Below are positions 31,275-39,226 of a stretch of DNA of 64,000 nt, one piece after another (the first letter of the stretch is position 1; every line of letters starts with the position of its first letter). A program made the position numbers and the translations under genes. A model generated the notes under the pieces. The model saw nothing but the letters and a program-made list of their open reading frames with translations. It searched no databases and was not told the origin of the DNA. The stretch lies in assembly GCA_036768475.1 (NCBI GenBank), contig DAIPMW010000008.1:1-64000 (forward strand), written 5' to 3'. This DNA is from JAEUMD01 sp036768475 (GTDB lineage: Bacteria; Pseudomonadota; Alphaproteobacteria; Rhizobiales; Hyphomicrobiaceae).

Positions 31275-31304
31275 GTGCGCGTTTCTCGCTGCACTCTCTA
31301 TGCC

Positions 31305-31342
31305 GGATCGCGTTCATGTTTCCGTCAAACGTGAACGCGATC
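31305..31342. repeat. Dispersed repeat module A, single copy
   Basis: GGATCGCGTTCATGTTT, CCGTC, then AAACGTGAACGCGATCC. This is the cleanest lone copy of module A, between the csbD terminator and the 3' end of phyR. Confidence 0.85.
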
Positions 31343-31417
31343 CAGCAGATGTCGCCTTCATCGACAACGCCAAAGACCTGGTGCGGGCGCCGCCGATTGA
31401 AGCCCGTGCCTTAGCGC

Positions 31418-32224
31418 TCAAGCCGCAGAACGCCGGTTCTTACCTGCGGTCTGATTGAAGAACAGGGCCTGACTGATCATCGCCTTTACCATCTCCGGTT
31501 GGAACGGCTTGGTGATGAGGAACGTCGGCTCGGGGCGCTCGCCGGTCAGGAGACGCTCCGGATATGCGGTAATGAAGATCACCGGAACGTCGATTGAATC
31601 GAGAATTTCGTTGACCGCTTCAAGACCCGAGCTTCCGTCGGCCAGTTGGATGTCGGCGAGGACAAGCCCCGGCTTTTGTCGGCCTACAGCTGCCACTGCT
31701 TCGCGATGCGTCCGCGCGATCTCGGTAACGCGGTGCCCAATGTCGGACACCAGTTGTTCCAGATCGAGTGCGATCAACGGTTCGTCTTCGATGATGAGGA
31801 TTTCGGTCGCAATTTGCTCGGCGATCTCCGTACCAGCGGCATCGATCAGTTCCATGACCTCTGGTTCGGCGACGTCGAGGACTTGCGCCGCCTCTTCCGG
31901 CTTGAAGCCTTCCACTGCGATGAGAAGGAATGCCTGCCGCGGACGCGGCGTAATCATCTCCAGGCGCCTCTCGGCCTCGCGTCCTGGCCCTGCACTGGGC
32001 AGCGGGTCGACCTCTTTATTGATCGGGCTCGAATTCCATACCTTGAGAAAAACCCGATAGAGCGCCACGCGTGCGGGAAGCGACGTGTCGAACAGACTGT
32101 TATCGGCAATCAACGCTTCCAATGTCGAAGCGACATAAGCGTCTCCGCTTTCCTGGCGGCCGCACAGAGCACGAGCAAATCGGCGCAGATACGGCAGTTC
32201 GGAGGCAACGGTGTCGGCGAACAT
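31418..32224 (-). CDS. phyR: PhyR, general stress response regulator (anti-anti-sigma)
   Basis: A 268-residue protein. The N-terminal half (about 1-135) mimics an ECF sigma factor (sigma2- and sigma4-like). The C-terminal receiver domain (about 141-260) has the acidic pair in IIEDEP and the phosphoacceptor Asp191 in VLADIQL, then FITAYPE and ITKPFQ. Phosphorylated PhyR binds NepR and so frees EcfG. Its gene is next to ecfG-nepR, and an exact EcfG promoter (32289-32314) precedes it, giving positive feedback. Confidence 0.96.
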   Translation of the reverse strand: MFADTVASELPYLRRFARALCGRQESGDAYVASTLEALIADNSLFDTSLPARVALYRVFLKVWNSSPINKEVDPLPSAGPGREAERRLEMITPRPRQAFLLIAVEGFKPEEAAQVLDVAEPEVMELIDAAGTEIAEQIATEILIIEDEPLIALDLEQLVSDIGHRVTEIARTHREAVAAVGRQKPGLVLADIQLADGSSGLEAVNEILDSIDVPVIFITAYPERLLTGERPEPTFLITKPFQPEMVKAMISQALFFNQTAGKNRRSAA

Positions 32225-32288
32225 TCTGGTCTCCCCTGAATTTTTTGCGGCCCAGGAAACCCCGTAGGCCGCATCACTGACATTACAG

Positions 32289-32314
32289 AACGCGGGCAGA
32301 TGCGGAACGGTTCC
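32289..32314 (-). promoter_or_regulatory. EcfG-type promoter of phyR
   Basis: On the minus strand: GGAAC at 32314-32310, 17 bases, CGTT at 32292-32289. The phyR start codon lies 65 bases downstream. Confidence 0.8.
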
Positions 32315-32386
32315 TGAAAATTTCAGCTAAAATTAGCAACTGGTCCATGCTTCGGCGTCCGGCTTCCCGGAAAATCGGGGGCGGAA

Positions 32387-32944
32387 TTAGGTTCGTGATC
32401 CCACAATCAATGCAGCGGCATTCGTTGCGTCGGGCCCAAACTCGCTACCGTCGTTGACGCCAAGAATCTCGCTGAGGCGTGCGCGCGCACGGTTGACCCG
32501 GCTCTTGACGGTGCCAACCGCGCATCCCGCGATTTCGGCGGCCTCCTCATACGAGAACCCTTCCGCACCAACCAGGATCAGGGCCTCACGCTGGTCGTCA
32601 CCGAGTTGCTGTAAGGCTTTCTTGAAGTCGCTGAGATCGGCGGCGCCTTGTTGTTCGGGATGAACAGACAGACGCTGCTCGATGGTGCTGTCGTCGACGC
32701 ACACTTCGCGACGGCGCTTGCGGATCTCTGAGAAATAGGTGTTGCGCAGGATGGTGAAGAGCCATGCCTTCAGGTTCGTGCCTTCCTCGAAAGAGTCGAT
32801 GTTCTTCCACGCCTTGACCAGGGTCTCCTGGACGAGGTCGTCGGCTCTGTCGACATCACCGCACAAAGAAATGGCGAATGCGCGCATATTCGGCACCGCT
32901 CCAATCAGATGTGTTTGGAGGCCGCTTGGCGAAGCCCGTTGCAC
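32387..32944 (-). CDS. ecfG: EcfG-type extracytoplasmic function sigma factor
   Basis: A 185-residue ECF15 sigma factor. The start chosen is GTG 32944, four bases after the nepR stop, since the longer frame overlaps nepR wholly. Region 2 shows CGDVDRADDLVQETLVKAWKNIDSFEEGTNLKAWLFTILRNTYFSEIRKRRREV; region 4 shows LILVGAEGFSYEEAAEIAGCAVGTVKSRVNRARARL. It directs RNA polymerase to GGAAC-N16/17-CGTT promoters, of which ten exact copies are found in the window. Confidence 0.95.
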   Translation of the reverse strand: MQRASPSGLQTHLIGAVPNMRAFAISLCGDVDRADDLVQETLVKAWKNIDSFEEGTNLKAWLFTILRNTYFSEIRKRRREVCVDDSTIEQRLSVHPEQQGAADLSDFKKALQQLGDDQREALILVGAEGFSYEEAAEIAGCAVGTVKSRVNRARARLSEILGVNDGSEFGPDATNAAALIVGSRT

Positions 32945-32948
32945 GAAT

Positions 32949-33260
32949 TCACTCCTGCTCCTGTTTCTGCGCTGGTTTCTTCGTCTGGGACGCCGAAAGC
33001 TCTTCCAGAAGCTTTGCGAACTTGTCAGGCATCGGCTCGTGAACCAACTCGGAGTAGACCGCACGCAATTGCCGACCTAGGTGCCCTTGCAGAGCTGGCG
33101 ACAGGTTCGGCGCATCTCCTGCGGCGCTTTTGGAGTCTCTGTCGGTGTAATCGGTCGCCATTTTTTTAGTTTTTCCTATCGCTTGCTCCACTGAATCATC
33201 TGCTCGCTGGCAGTCTTGCCCCTTTAATGTCGGCCGGTCTTCCCGTTTATCATTTGACAT
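32949..33260 (-). CDS. nepR: NepR anti-sigma factor
   Basis: A 103-residue protein. The NepR core lies near the C-terminus: LQGHLGRQLRAVYSELVHEPMPDKFAKLLEEL, flanked by a long polar N-terminus and a Lys/Gln tail, as usual. NepR holds EcfG inactive until phosphorylated PhyR takes its place. It is cotranscribed with ecfG (four-base gap) from an exact EcfG promoter at 33282-33307. Confidence 0.95.
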   Translation of the reverse strand: MSNDKREDRPTLKGQDCQRADDSVEQAIGKTKKMATDYTDRDSKSAAGDAPNLSPALQGHLGRQLRAVYSELVHEPMPDKFAKLLEELSASQTKKPAQKQEQE

Positions 33261-33281
33261 TCTTTCTTGCCCTCTACAGCG

Positions 33282-33307
33282 AACGCCGCTCGCTCCGAGC
33301 GGGTTCC
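33282..33307 (-). promoter_or_regulatory. EcfG-type promoter of nepR-ecfG
   Basis: On the minus strand: GGAAC at 33307-33303, 17 bases, CGTT at 33285-33282, with the nepR ATG 21 bases downstream. The spacer is itself a GC-rich palindrome (CCGCTCG/CGAGCGG). Confidence 0.8.
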
Positions 33308-33412
33308 CGCCAACACGCTCGGTAGCGGATGGTTTTAGGCCAACTTCCCCGATCCACGTTTAAACTCTGTTGGCCGCGAATGGTTCCGCCGTGTTGCGGC
33401 ATTCCCAGACGC

Positions 33413-33590
33413 TCAATCGAGACACGTCAGCCACTTCCGCGCGAGCTCCGCAGACATTTGAGATTGCATCATATTTTCAGAAACGCCCCCGGAAGAGGGG
33501 GTGATTGTCACAGAAATGAGCATCCCCAGAAGCCACAGTGCCACACTTGCATTGCGACCTGTGATCTTCAGCTTGCGTTGAATAATAACT
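33413..33590 (-). other. Possible small membrane peptide or RNA behind an EcfG promoter
   Basis: The frame ending at 33413 encodes a hydrophobic segment (ALWLLGMLISVTITPSS) and a polar tail of about 30 residues, but no standard start codon with a ribosome site follows the promoter at 33596-33621. The predicted transcript would include a CCCCC ... GGGGG hairpin (33486-33503). Either a short peptide beginning at GTG or ATG near 33523-33545, or a small RNA, is possible. Confidence 0.25.
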
Positions 33591-33595
33591 TTCCG

Positions 33596-33621
33596 AACGC
33601 TTGGAGTCATTGATCGGTTCC
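33596..33621 (-). promoter_or_regulatory. EcfG-type promoter without an obvious gene
   Basis: On the minus strand: GGAAC at 33621-33617, 17 bases, CGTT at 33599-33596. It points into the 300-base spacer upstream of nepR, where only a doubtful small frame is present. Confidence 0.65.
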
Positions 33622-33824
33622 AAGAACGGAGAATATTCCTCCTGCGGATTTTGTGCCGGTTCGATGCGACTGCCAGACCTAAAAAACGTTGGTGGAGGTG
33701 TGACAGAACGGAACTGGAAATCAGTGATCGCGATGCCGAAGTGTTAGCACTTGGATATTTGCCTTCGCCGGACGAGAATGAGCGGTGTTGAAACAGGAAA
33801 AGTCATTCCTGGCGGTACCGAGAA

Positions 33825-35561
33825 TTGAATAGATATATTGTACAGCTCGGTCAGCTTCCGGCCGAGATCCGCAATCGTGTAATGCACCGCGCGCTCGCCA
33901 TCTTCCTGGCAGCATGCATAATCGCGGTCGCCACCGCATGGGACGCTCACGTCGCGGACCGAGAAGCCGCAAAGATCAAGTTCGAGGGTATCTCAGATAA
34001 GATTGTCACTGCGGTAAGCGAGAACATGGCTGCCTATGAGCAGGTCCTGCGCGGCGGTGTTGCCCTTTTCGATGCGCTCGGTGAGGTGTCGCGAAAGCAG
34101 TGGGCGGCTTATGTCGAAGCCCTCGGCCTGTCGACGAATTACTCCGGCATCCAGGGCGTGGGCTACGCCGCCGTCGTCGACCCGACTAGGATACCGCAAT
34201 TCGAGCAGCGCGTGCGCGATGAAGGCATCGGCGCCTTCACGGTTCATCCTGCGAACCCGGGCGAACTCAACACGGCTATTCTCTTTTTGGAGCCGATGGA
34301 CTGGCGTAACCGTCGTGCACTTGGCTTCGATATGTATTCAGAGGAGGTGCGGCGCGAAGCGATGAGACGTGCCTGGAAGACCCGCAAGGCCGCCTTGTCG
34401 CGTCGTGTGGTTCTGTTGCAGGAGACGATCGACGACGTGCAGAACGGCGTACTTCTCTACTTGCCGGTCTTCCGGCAGGATATCGATCTGACGATACCTG
34501 GAGGCGTGCGCCAGAACCTGAAAGGCTTCGTCTACAGTCCCTTTCGCATGCGCGATCTGTTGTCGGGTGTGCTCGCGCGAACCGATAGCTACAGCCCCAA
34601 CATCGTTCGCATCGAGATCTATGACGGTCCCAACGCGAAGCCCGAGGCGCTGCTGTACGACAGTGCCGCCGTATCAAATCCCGTCGCCCCCGTACAGGAT
34701 GCTGCCTATGTTGCCGAGTTCAAGATTCTGGTGCACGGCACCACGTGGACTATCAGGCTGAACTCACTGCCCGAATTCGAGCGTCAGGCCGGTCTCGGCG
34801 CACCGCTCATGATCGCCATTGTCGGGCTTCTTCTGGGAGCGCTCACCGCAGCTCTGTTCGCCGTCGTCAACATTGGCAAGGAGACCGCACATTTTATTGC
34901 CGACCAACTGACCGCCGAGGTCGAGACGCGCAAACGCGCCGAGGAGCAGACGCGTGTGGCGCTGCGCGAGCTGGCCCATCGCGTCAAGAATACGCTAACC
35001 ATTGTCACGGCGATCGCGTCCCAGACCGTGCGCCATAGCGAGAACCTCCAGGAGTTCGAGGATAAGTACCGCACGCGCTTGTTGGGGCTTAGTCGTGTCC
35101 ACGACCTGTTGACTGCGGGCCGAAGCTATTCCACCGATCTCGCCGTTCTCGCTGAGGAGGTTCTCAAGCCGTACAAGGGCGATCATGAAGAATCCCTTGA
35201 GCTGGATGGCCCGTCGGCAGTCCTTTCTCCCAACACGGCCATCATGCTTTCCATGCTCTTCAATGAACTGGCGACCAATGCAACCAAGTATGGCGCATGG
35301 GTGAACAAAAAAGGCCGGGTTTCACTCTCGTGGCGGATCTCCGCGTCGGACACTGGGGACAGGATGGATATCATTTGGCAGGAGCGTGAAGGCCCCCCGG
35401 CAATGCCGCCCAGTCGGAAAGGTTTTGGTTCAAACCTCATCAAGTTCTCGGTCGAACGGAGCCTGCGCGGCAAGGCCGATGCGGTTTACGCCCCCGAGGG
35501 GTTGACCTACAACATTTCCATTCCCTGGGGTCCTGCCGACTCTGAGGAAGGAGAGGCGTAG
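33825..35561 (+). CDS. CHASE-domain HWE-family sensor histidine kinase
   Basis: A 578-residue inner-membrane kinase. A hydrophobic segment near residues 22-40, a periplasmic CHASE domain (about 60-270) and a second membrane segment (about 325-350) precede an HWE/HisKA_2 dimerisation region with the phosphoacceptor in LAHRVKNTL (about residue 385). The ATPase domain has NELATNATKYGA and GFGSNLI. Kinases of this class located beside phyR often phosphorylate PhyR. The frame opens with TTG 33825; ATG 33882 is an alternative. What CHASE senses is unknown. Confidence 0.9.
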   Translation: MNRYIVQLGQLPAEIRNRVMHRALAIFLAACIIAVATAWDAHVADREAAKIKFEGISDKIVTAVSENMAAYEQVLRGGVALFDALGEVSRKQWAAYVEALGLSTNYSGIQGVGYAAVVDPTRIPQFEQRVRDEGIGAFTVHPANPGELNTAILFLEPMDWRNRRALGFDMYSEEVRREAMRRAWKTRKAALSRRVVLLQETIDDVQNGVLLYLPVFRQDIDLTIPGGVRQNLKGFVYSPFRMRDLLSGVLARTDSYSPNIVRIEIYDGPNAKPEALLYDSAAVSNPVAPVQDAAYVAEFKILVHGTTWTIRLNSLPEFERQAGLGAPLMIAIVGLLLGALTAALFAVVNIGKETAHFIADQLTAEVETRKRAEEQTRVALRELAHRVKNTLTIVTAIASQTVRHSENLQEFEDKYRTRLLGLSRVHDLLTAGRSYSTDLAVLAEEVLKPYKGDHEESLELDGPSAVLSPNTAIMLSMLFNELATNATKYGAWVNKKGRVSLSWRISASDTGDRMDIIWQEREGPPAMPPSRKGFGSNLIKFSVERSLRGKADAVYAPEGLTYNISIPWGPADSEEGEA

Positions 35562-35642
35562 GCGGATAACCGCGCCTCGGGACTGCTCCAGCATAAATGC
35601 AGACGCTACGCCGTGCGCTCCTTGAGGGAATTTCGTCCTGCA

Positions 35643-36524
35643 TCACGAAGCGGCACTGGAATCCGCTTTGATTTCCTCACGCACCTGCGCATAGCTCAAC
35701 ACAGCGAAGAGGGCCGTGCCGCCGAAGACGTTTCCGGCCAGGGTTGGCAGAAAGAAATGGCTAACGGCAAGGGATAGGGCGTGCATGCCCTTCATCCAGC
35801 CATAGAGCACCTCTGCCGAGCCGGCGATAATGTGCGTGAAGCCGCAAAGTGCGATCACATAGGTCATGAAGAAAATGACAGAGAATTCGGCGCCCTCCGA
35901 GGATGGCAGCATCCAGACCAAAGCTGCGATGATCCATCCCGCGCCAATTCCTTTTGCGAACATCTGGAGTTGCGTGTTCGCCATCAAATGTCTCACGATT
36001 GTGGCCATTTCGTTCTCGACCGCCGTCGAGACCATATCGAAACTGGCAATCGCAGTTGCGAAAAGGAGGCAACCCACGATATTGGCCGTCAGCACGATCA
36101 GCCACAGACGTAGCATCTTAAGCAGCCATGTCGGGCTGCGATGGCTGACGACAGGCAGGACCGCTGTTAGCGTATTTTCGGTGAACAGCTGTTGCCGTCC
36201 CAGGATGACGATCAGGAAGCCAACCGCGTAGCCGAGATCCGCAATGACGGCATTCCAAGCCGATTGAGGCAGGTGTGCGGAGAGTGCCGCTTGCGTGAGA
36301 AAAGAAAATCCGATCGATATTCCCGCCGCAACGCCTGACCACCACAGCGCCGGTATGCCCCGTTTGAGCTCACCTTCACCTTCGGTTCGTATGATCTCAT
36401 AAACCACCGCGGCGCGTAGACGCCGCGATTCCTTGACGATCTTGTTTTCGTCGTGTGTGAGGCCAGGCTCGACCTCGGGAACTTTTTCCTCGCTCTCTGG
36501 TTGAGTAGGCGCAGGATGTGTCAA
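35643..36524 (-). CDS. Formate/nitrite transporter (FNT) family channel
   Basis: A 293-residue protein. A charged N-terminus of about 60 residues (LTHDENKIVKESRRLRAAVVYEIIRTEGEGEL) is typical of the YfdC-like FNT branch. Six hydrophobic segments follow, with GRQQLFTENTLTAVLP and the second FNT loop GFTHIIAGSAEVLYGW. The substrate (formate, nitrite or another small anion) cannot be told. It lies between two HWE kinases, and an exact EcfG promoter precedes it, so it belongs to the stress regulon. Confidence 0.9.
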   Translation of the reverse strand: MTHPAPTQPESEEKVPEVEPGLTHDENKIVKESRRLRAAVVYEIIRTEGEGELKRGIPALWWSGVAAGISIGFSFLTQAALSAHLPQSAWNAVIADLGYAVGFLIVILGRQQLFTENTLTAVLPVVSHRSPTWLLKMLRLWLIVLTANIVGCLLFATAIASFDMVSTAVENEMATIVRHLMANTQLQMFAKGIGAGWIIAALVWMLPSSEGAEFSVIFFMTYVIALCGFTHIIAGSAEVLYGWMKGMHALSLAVSHFFLPTLAGNVFGGTALFAVLSYAQVREEIKADSSAAS

Positions 36525-36594
36525 GATGTGTCCTCCGGCAGATAGAGCGAGCGCAACCGACGGCGCCCTGCTCCGTGGGGCGCAGCCTGCCTTT

Positions 36595-36620
36595 AACGCA
36601 TTGGCCGGGGCGATGGTTCC
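36595..36620 (-). promoter_or_regulatory. EcfG-type promoter of the FNT channel gene
   Basis: On the minus strand: GGAAC at 36620-36616, 17 bases, CGTT at 36598-36595. The channel gene starts about 70 bases downstream. Confidence 0.75.
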
Positions 36621-36629
36621 TCGATCAAA

Positions 36630-39059
36630 GTGAGGTCAAGTGACGCCAAGACGATGAAATCTACGCGAGGGGTTGATTCCGAACGAAAACGTGACGCCGC
36701 TTCCGATGCGGCGCCGTCGCCCGCTGGATATCCCGCAGGCGCGCGAACGCCAGCCTTCGACCGGTTGGCGAAATTGGCGGCGACCATTCTGCATGCGCGG
36801 ATGGCAATCATCGTGCGGGCTGGCGAAACGGGAGATACCATCCTTGGCGGATTCGGCCTCGCCGACGATTTGTTGGAAGATGCCCTGGGTGGCCTGGCGG
36901 TTCTGGGAACCTCCTGCTTTGACGAGTCGCGTTCGCTGGCCGCAGAGAATGGGTTCTCCATTGAGATCGCTAGCGTGGCAGACGCGAGCCTTGATGCGTT
37001 CCTGCGCGGCCTGCACCAGAGGAATTGGACAAGCAATGCGCCCGGCATTCGATTTGTCGCCGGTGTGAGGATCGGCAAGAGTAGACGGCGCCAACAGATC
37101 GTTCTTTGGGTGCTCGATGAAACGCCGCGCAATCTGACAGCGGCCGAAGAGGAACGACTTGCGGATGCGGCTGGCCTCATTGGCGATGTACTCGCACGCG
37201 ATGGGTCGCCCAGCAAGGAACCACCCCCGGCGCCCGAAAGCATCGACCTTGCCGCGCCGCAAGAACAGGCGCTTATCCATTCGCTTCTAAATGCGCTCTT
37301 CGTCTTCGCCGGCATCTTGGATCGCGACGGCACCTTGATCGATGCAAACGATCCGCCCTTGCGTGCAGCATCCCTTGACTTCAATGACGTTCGCGGCCGA
37401 CCCTTCTGGGACTGCTATTGGTGGTCATTCGCCAAACCCGTGCAAGATCGCCTGCGCGATGCCATTCAACGTGCCGCAGCAGGCGAGGCCGTCCGCTACG
37501 ATGCCGACGTACGTGTCGCAGACGACAAATTCATCACCATAGATTTCTGCCTTTCACCGCTGCGCGACGCGTCCGACCGGGTTACGCATCTCGTCGCCAG
37601 TGGCGTCGATATCTCGCGCCGCCACCGCGCGGAGAGGGAGCTGCGCCGCATGGCGCGGATCGTCGGCGATGCACCCTTTCTCATTCGCAGCGAAACTCCG
37701 GACGGCCGGATACTCTACCTCAACCGGCATGGAAGGGAGCTGCTGGGCAATGCGCCGGATAGCGATCTTTCCAATGCGGAGGTTTCCCATCACCATCCCG
37801 ATTGGGCGATGCGCATACTTAGAGACGAGGGATATCCGACCGCGCGCAAGGAGGATGTGTGGATGGGCGAGACCGCAATCATCGACACCGATGGACGCGA
37901 AGTTCCTACCTCCCATGCGATTGTTGCTCATCGCGATTCTGAAGGCTCGATCGAATATTTCTCGTCGATCGCCATCGACATATCGGGTGAGAGGGCTGCC
38001 GAGGCCGCACTGAAGGAGAGCGAGTTGCGCTTCCGCGGCACCTTCGAGAACGCCGCGGTGGGCATGGCTCACATCGCCCTCAGCGGCCGTTGGCTGCGCG
38101 TCAACGAGCGGCTGCTCGAGATTCTAGGCTATGGACGCGCCGATCTCGTTCAGATGTCGTTCCAGGACATCACTCATCCCGATGATCTCCAGAAGGATCT
38201 GGAGATGTTCCAGAAACTACGCGACGGTGTGATCGACAGCTACGCGCTGCAAAAGCGCTATTACCGCAAGGACGGTATCCCGGTCTGGGTGGAGACCACG
38301 GTTTCGATGCAGGAGACGTCGGGCGGGAATGAGCCATACTTCATCTCCATCATCGAGGATATCACGCATCGCAAGGAGGCTGAGCAGCGCCAGCGCCTGC
38401 TTCTCGCCGAGCTCAATCACCGGGTCAAGAACACACTGGCGATGATCCAATCCATTGCCAACCAAACACTGCGGCAGTCGAGCGACCCACGCAGCTTTGT
38501 CGCGCGTTTCACGGGCCGTATTCAATCACTCTCTGGTGCCCATGATTTGTTGACCGACCAGACTTGGGATGGAGCCGATCTTGCGGAGCTTTTACGCACG
38601 CAGGTCAGTCTCAATAGCACGATCGATCAGGCGCGATTCAGTTTGTCGGGACCCTCCGTGTTGCTTCCGCCCCAGGTGGCACTCAATCTCGCACTGGTCA
38701 TTCACGAGCTTGCAACCAACGCCATGCAGTATGGCGCCTTCTCCAACGAGGATGGCAAGGTTGCCGTGACATGGTCGATCTCGGAGCCATCGGCCACCGA
38801 TACTGCTGCTGATACAGCCGTTGAGACTGCCGGTGAGGCCGCTGGTGAGAAGCATCTGGTGATTGCCTGGACCGAGACTGCCGGGCCACCCGTGCGAACG
38901 CCCCGCCAGCACGGATTTGGCACCGTCATTCTCGATCGCGGCTTGAAACTGGGTCTGGGCGGCATGTACGACCTGGACTGGCAGCCCGGCGGACTCGTGG
39001 CGCACATCGAAATCCCTCTGGCTGCCTCCGCGTTCCGCAGAGAGTTTTTCCGCACCTAG
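36630..39059 (+). CDS. GAF-PAS-PAS-PAS HWE-family histidine kinase
   Basis: An 809-residue soluble kinase without clear membrane segments. The order is GAF-like domain (about 40-190), three PAS domains (about 215-330, 335-450, 460-580; the last ends with a PAC motif FISIIEDITHRKEAE), then the HWE kinase core with LNHRVKNTLAMIQSIANQTL (about residue 597), HELATNAMQYGAFS and GFGTVILDR. It is a second candidate input to PhyR. GTG 36630 or ATG 36654 may be the start. The stop codon touches a module B repeat. Confidence 0.9.
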   Translation: MRSSDAKTMKSTRGVDSERKRDAASDAAPSPAGYPAGARTPAFDRLAKLAATILHARMAIIVRAGETGDTILGGFGLADDLLEDALGGLAVLGTSCFDESRSLAAENGFSIEIASVADASLDAFLRGLHQRNWTSNAPGIRFVAGVRIGKSRRRQQIVLWVLDETPRNLTAAEEERLADAAGLIGDVLARDGSPSKEPPPAPESIDLAAPQEQALIHSLLNALFVFAGILDRDGTLIDANDPPLRAASLDFNDVRGRPFWDCYWWSFAKPVQDRLRDAIQRAAAGEAVRYDADVRVADDKFITIDFCLSPLRDASDRVTHLVASGVDISRRHRAERELRRMARIVGDAPFLIRSETPDGRILYLNRHGRELLGNAPDSDLSNAEVSHHHPDWAMRILRDEGYPTARKEDVWMGETAIIDTDGREVPTSHAIVAHRDSEGSIEYFSSIAIDISGERAAEAALKESELRFRGTFENAAVGMAHIALSGRWLRVNERLLEILGYGRADLVQMSFQDITHPDDLQKDLEMFQKLRDGVIDSYALQKRYYRKDGIPVWVETTVSMQETSGGNEPYFISIIEDITHRKEAEQRQRLLLAELNHRVKNTLAMIQSIANQTLRQSSDPRSFVARFTGRIQSLSGAHDLLTDQTWDGADLAELLRTQVSLNSTIDQARFSLSGPSVLLPPQVALNLALVIHELATNAMQYGAFSNEDGKVAVTWSISEPSATDTAADTAVETAGEAAGEKHLVIAWTETAGPPVRTPRQHGFGTVILDRGLKLGLGGMYDLDWQPGGLVAHIEIPLAASAFRREFFRT

Positions 39060-39107
39060 AGCATGTTTAGCTGAAGTGTGCAGCAGTTCAGCGCGAACAA
39101 CATGCTT
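39058..39107. repeat. Dispersed repeat module B, single copy
   Basis: AGAGCATGTTTAGCTGAAGTG ... CAGCGCGAACAACATGCT, starting in the stop codon of the kinase gene. There is no module A next to it. Confidence 0.75.
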
Positions 39108-39226
39108 GAAACCAACGAGCCGAAATCGGAAAACGATCCCTGCATTGCCCGCTGAAGCACCAGCAATTGGCAACGTGTGCGACCGACCATTGCAAGAACG
39201 ATACAAACGAATGACGGCGGGTGATC

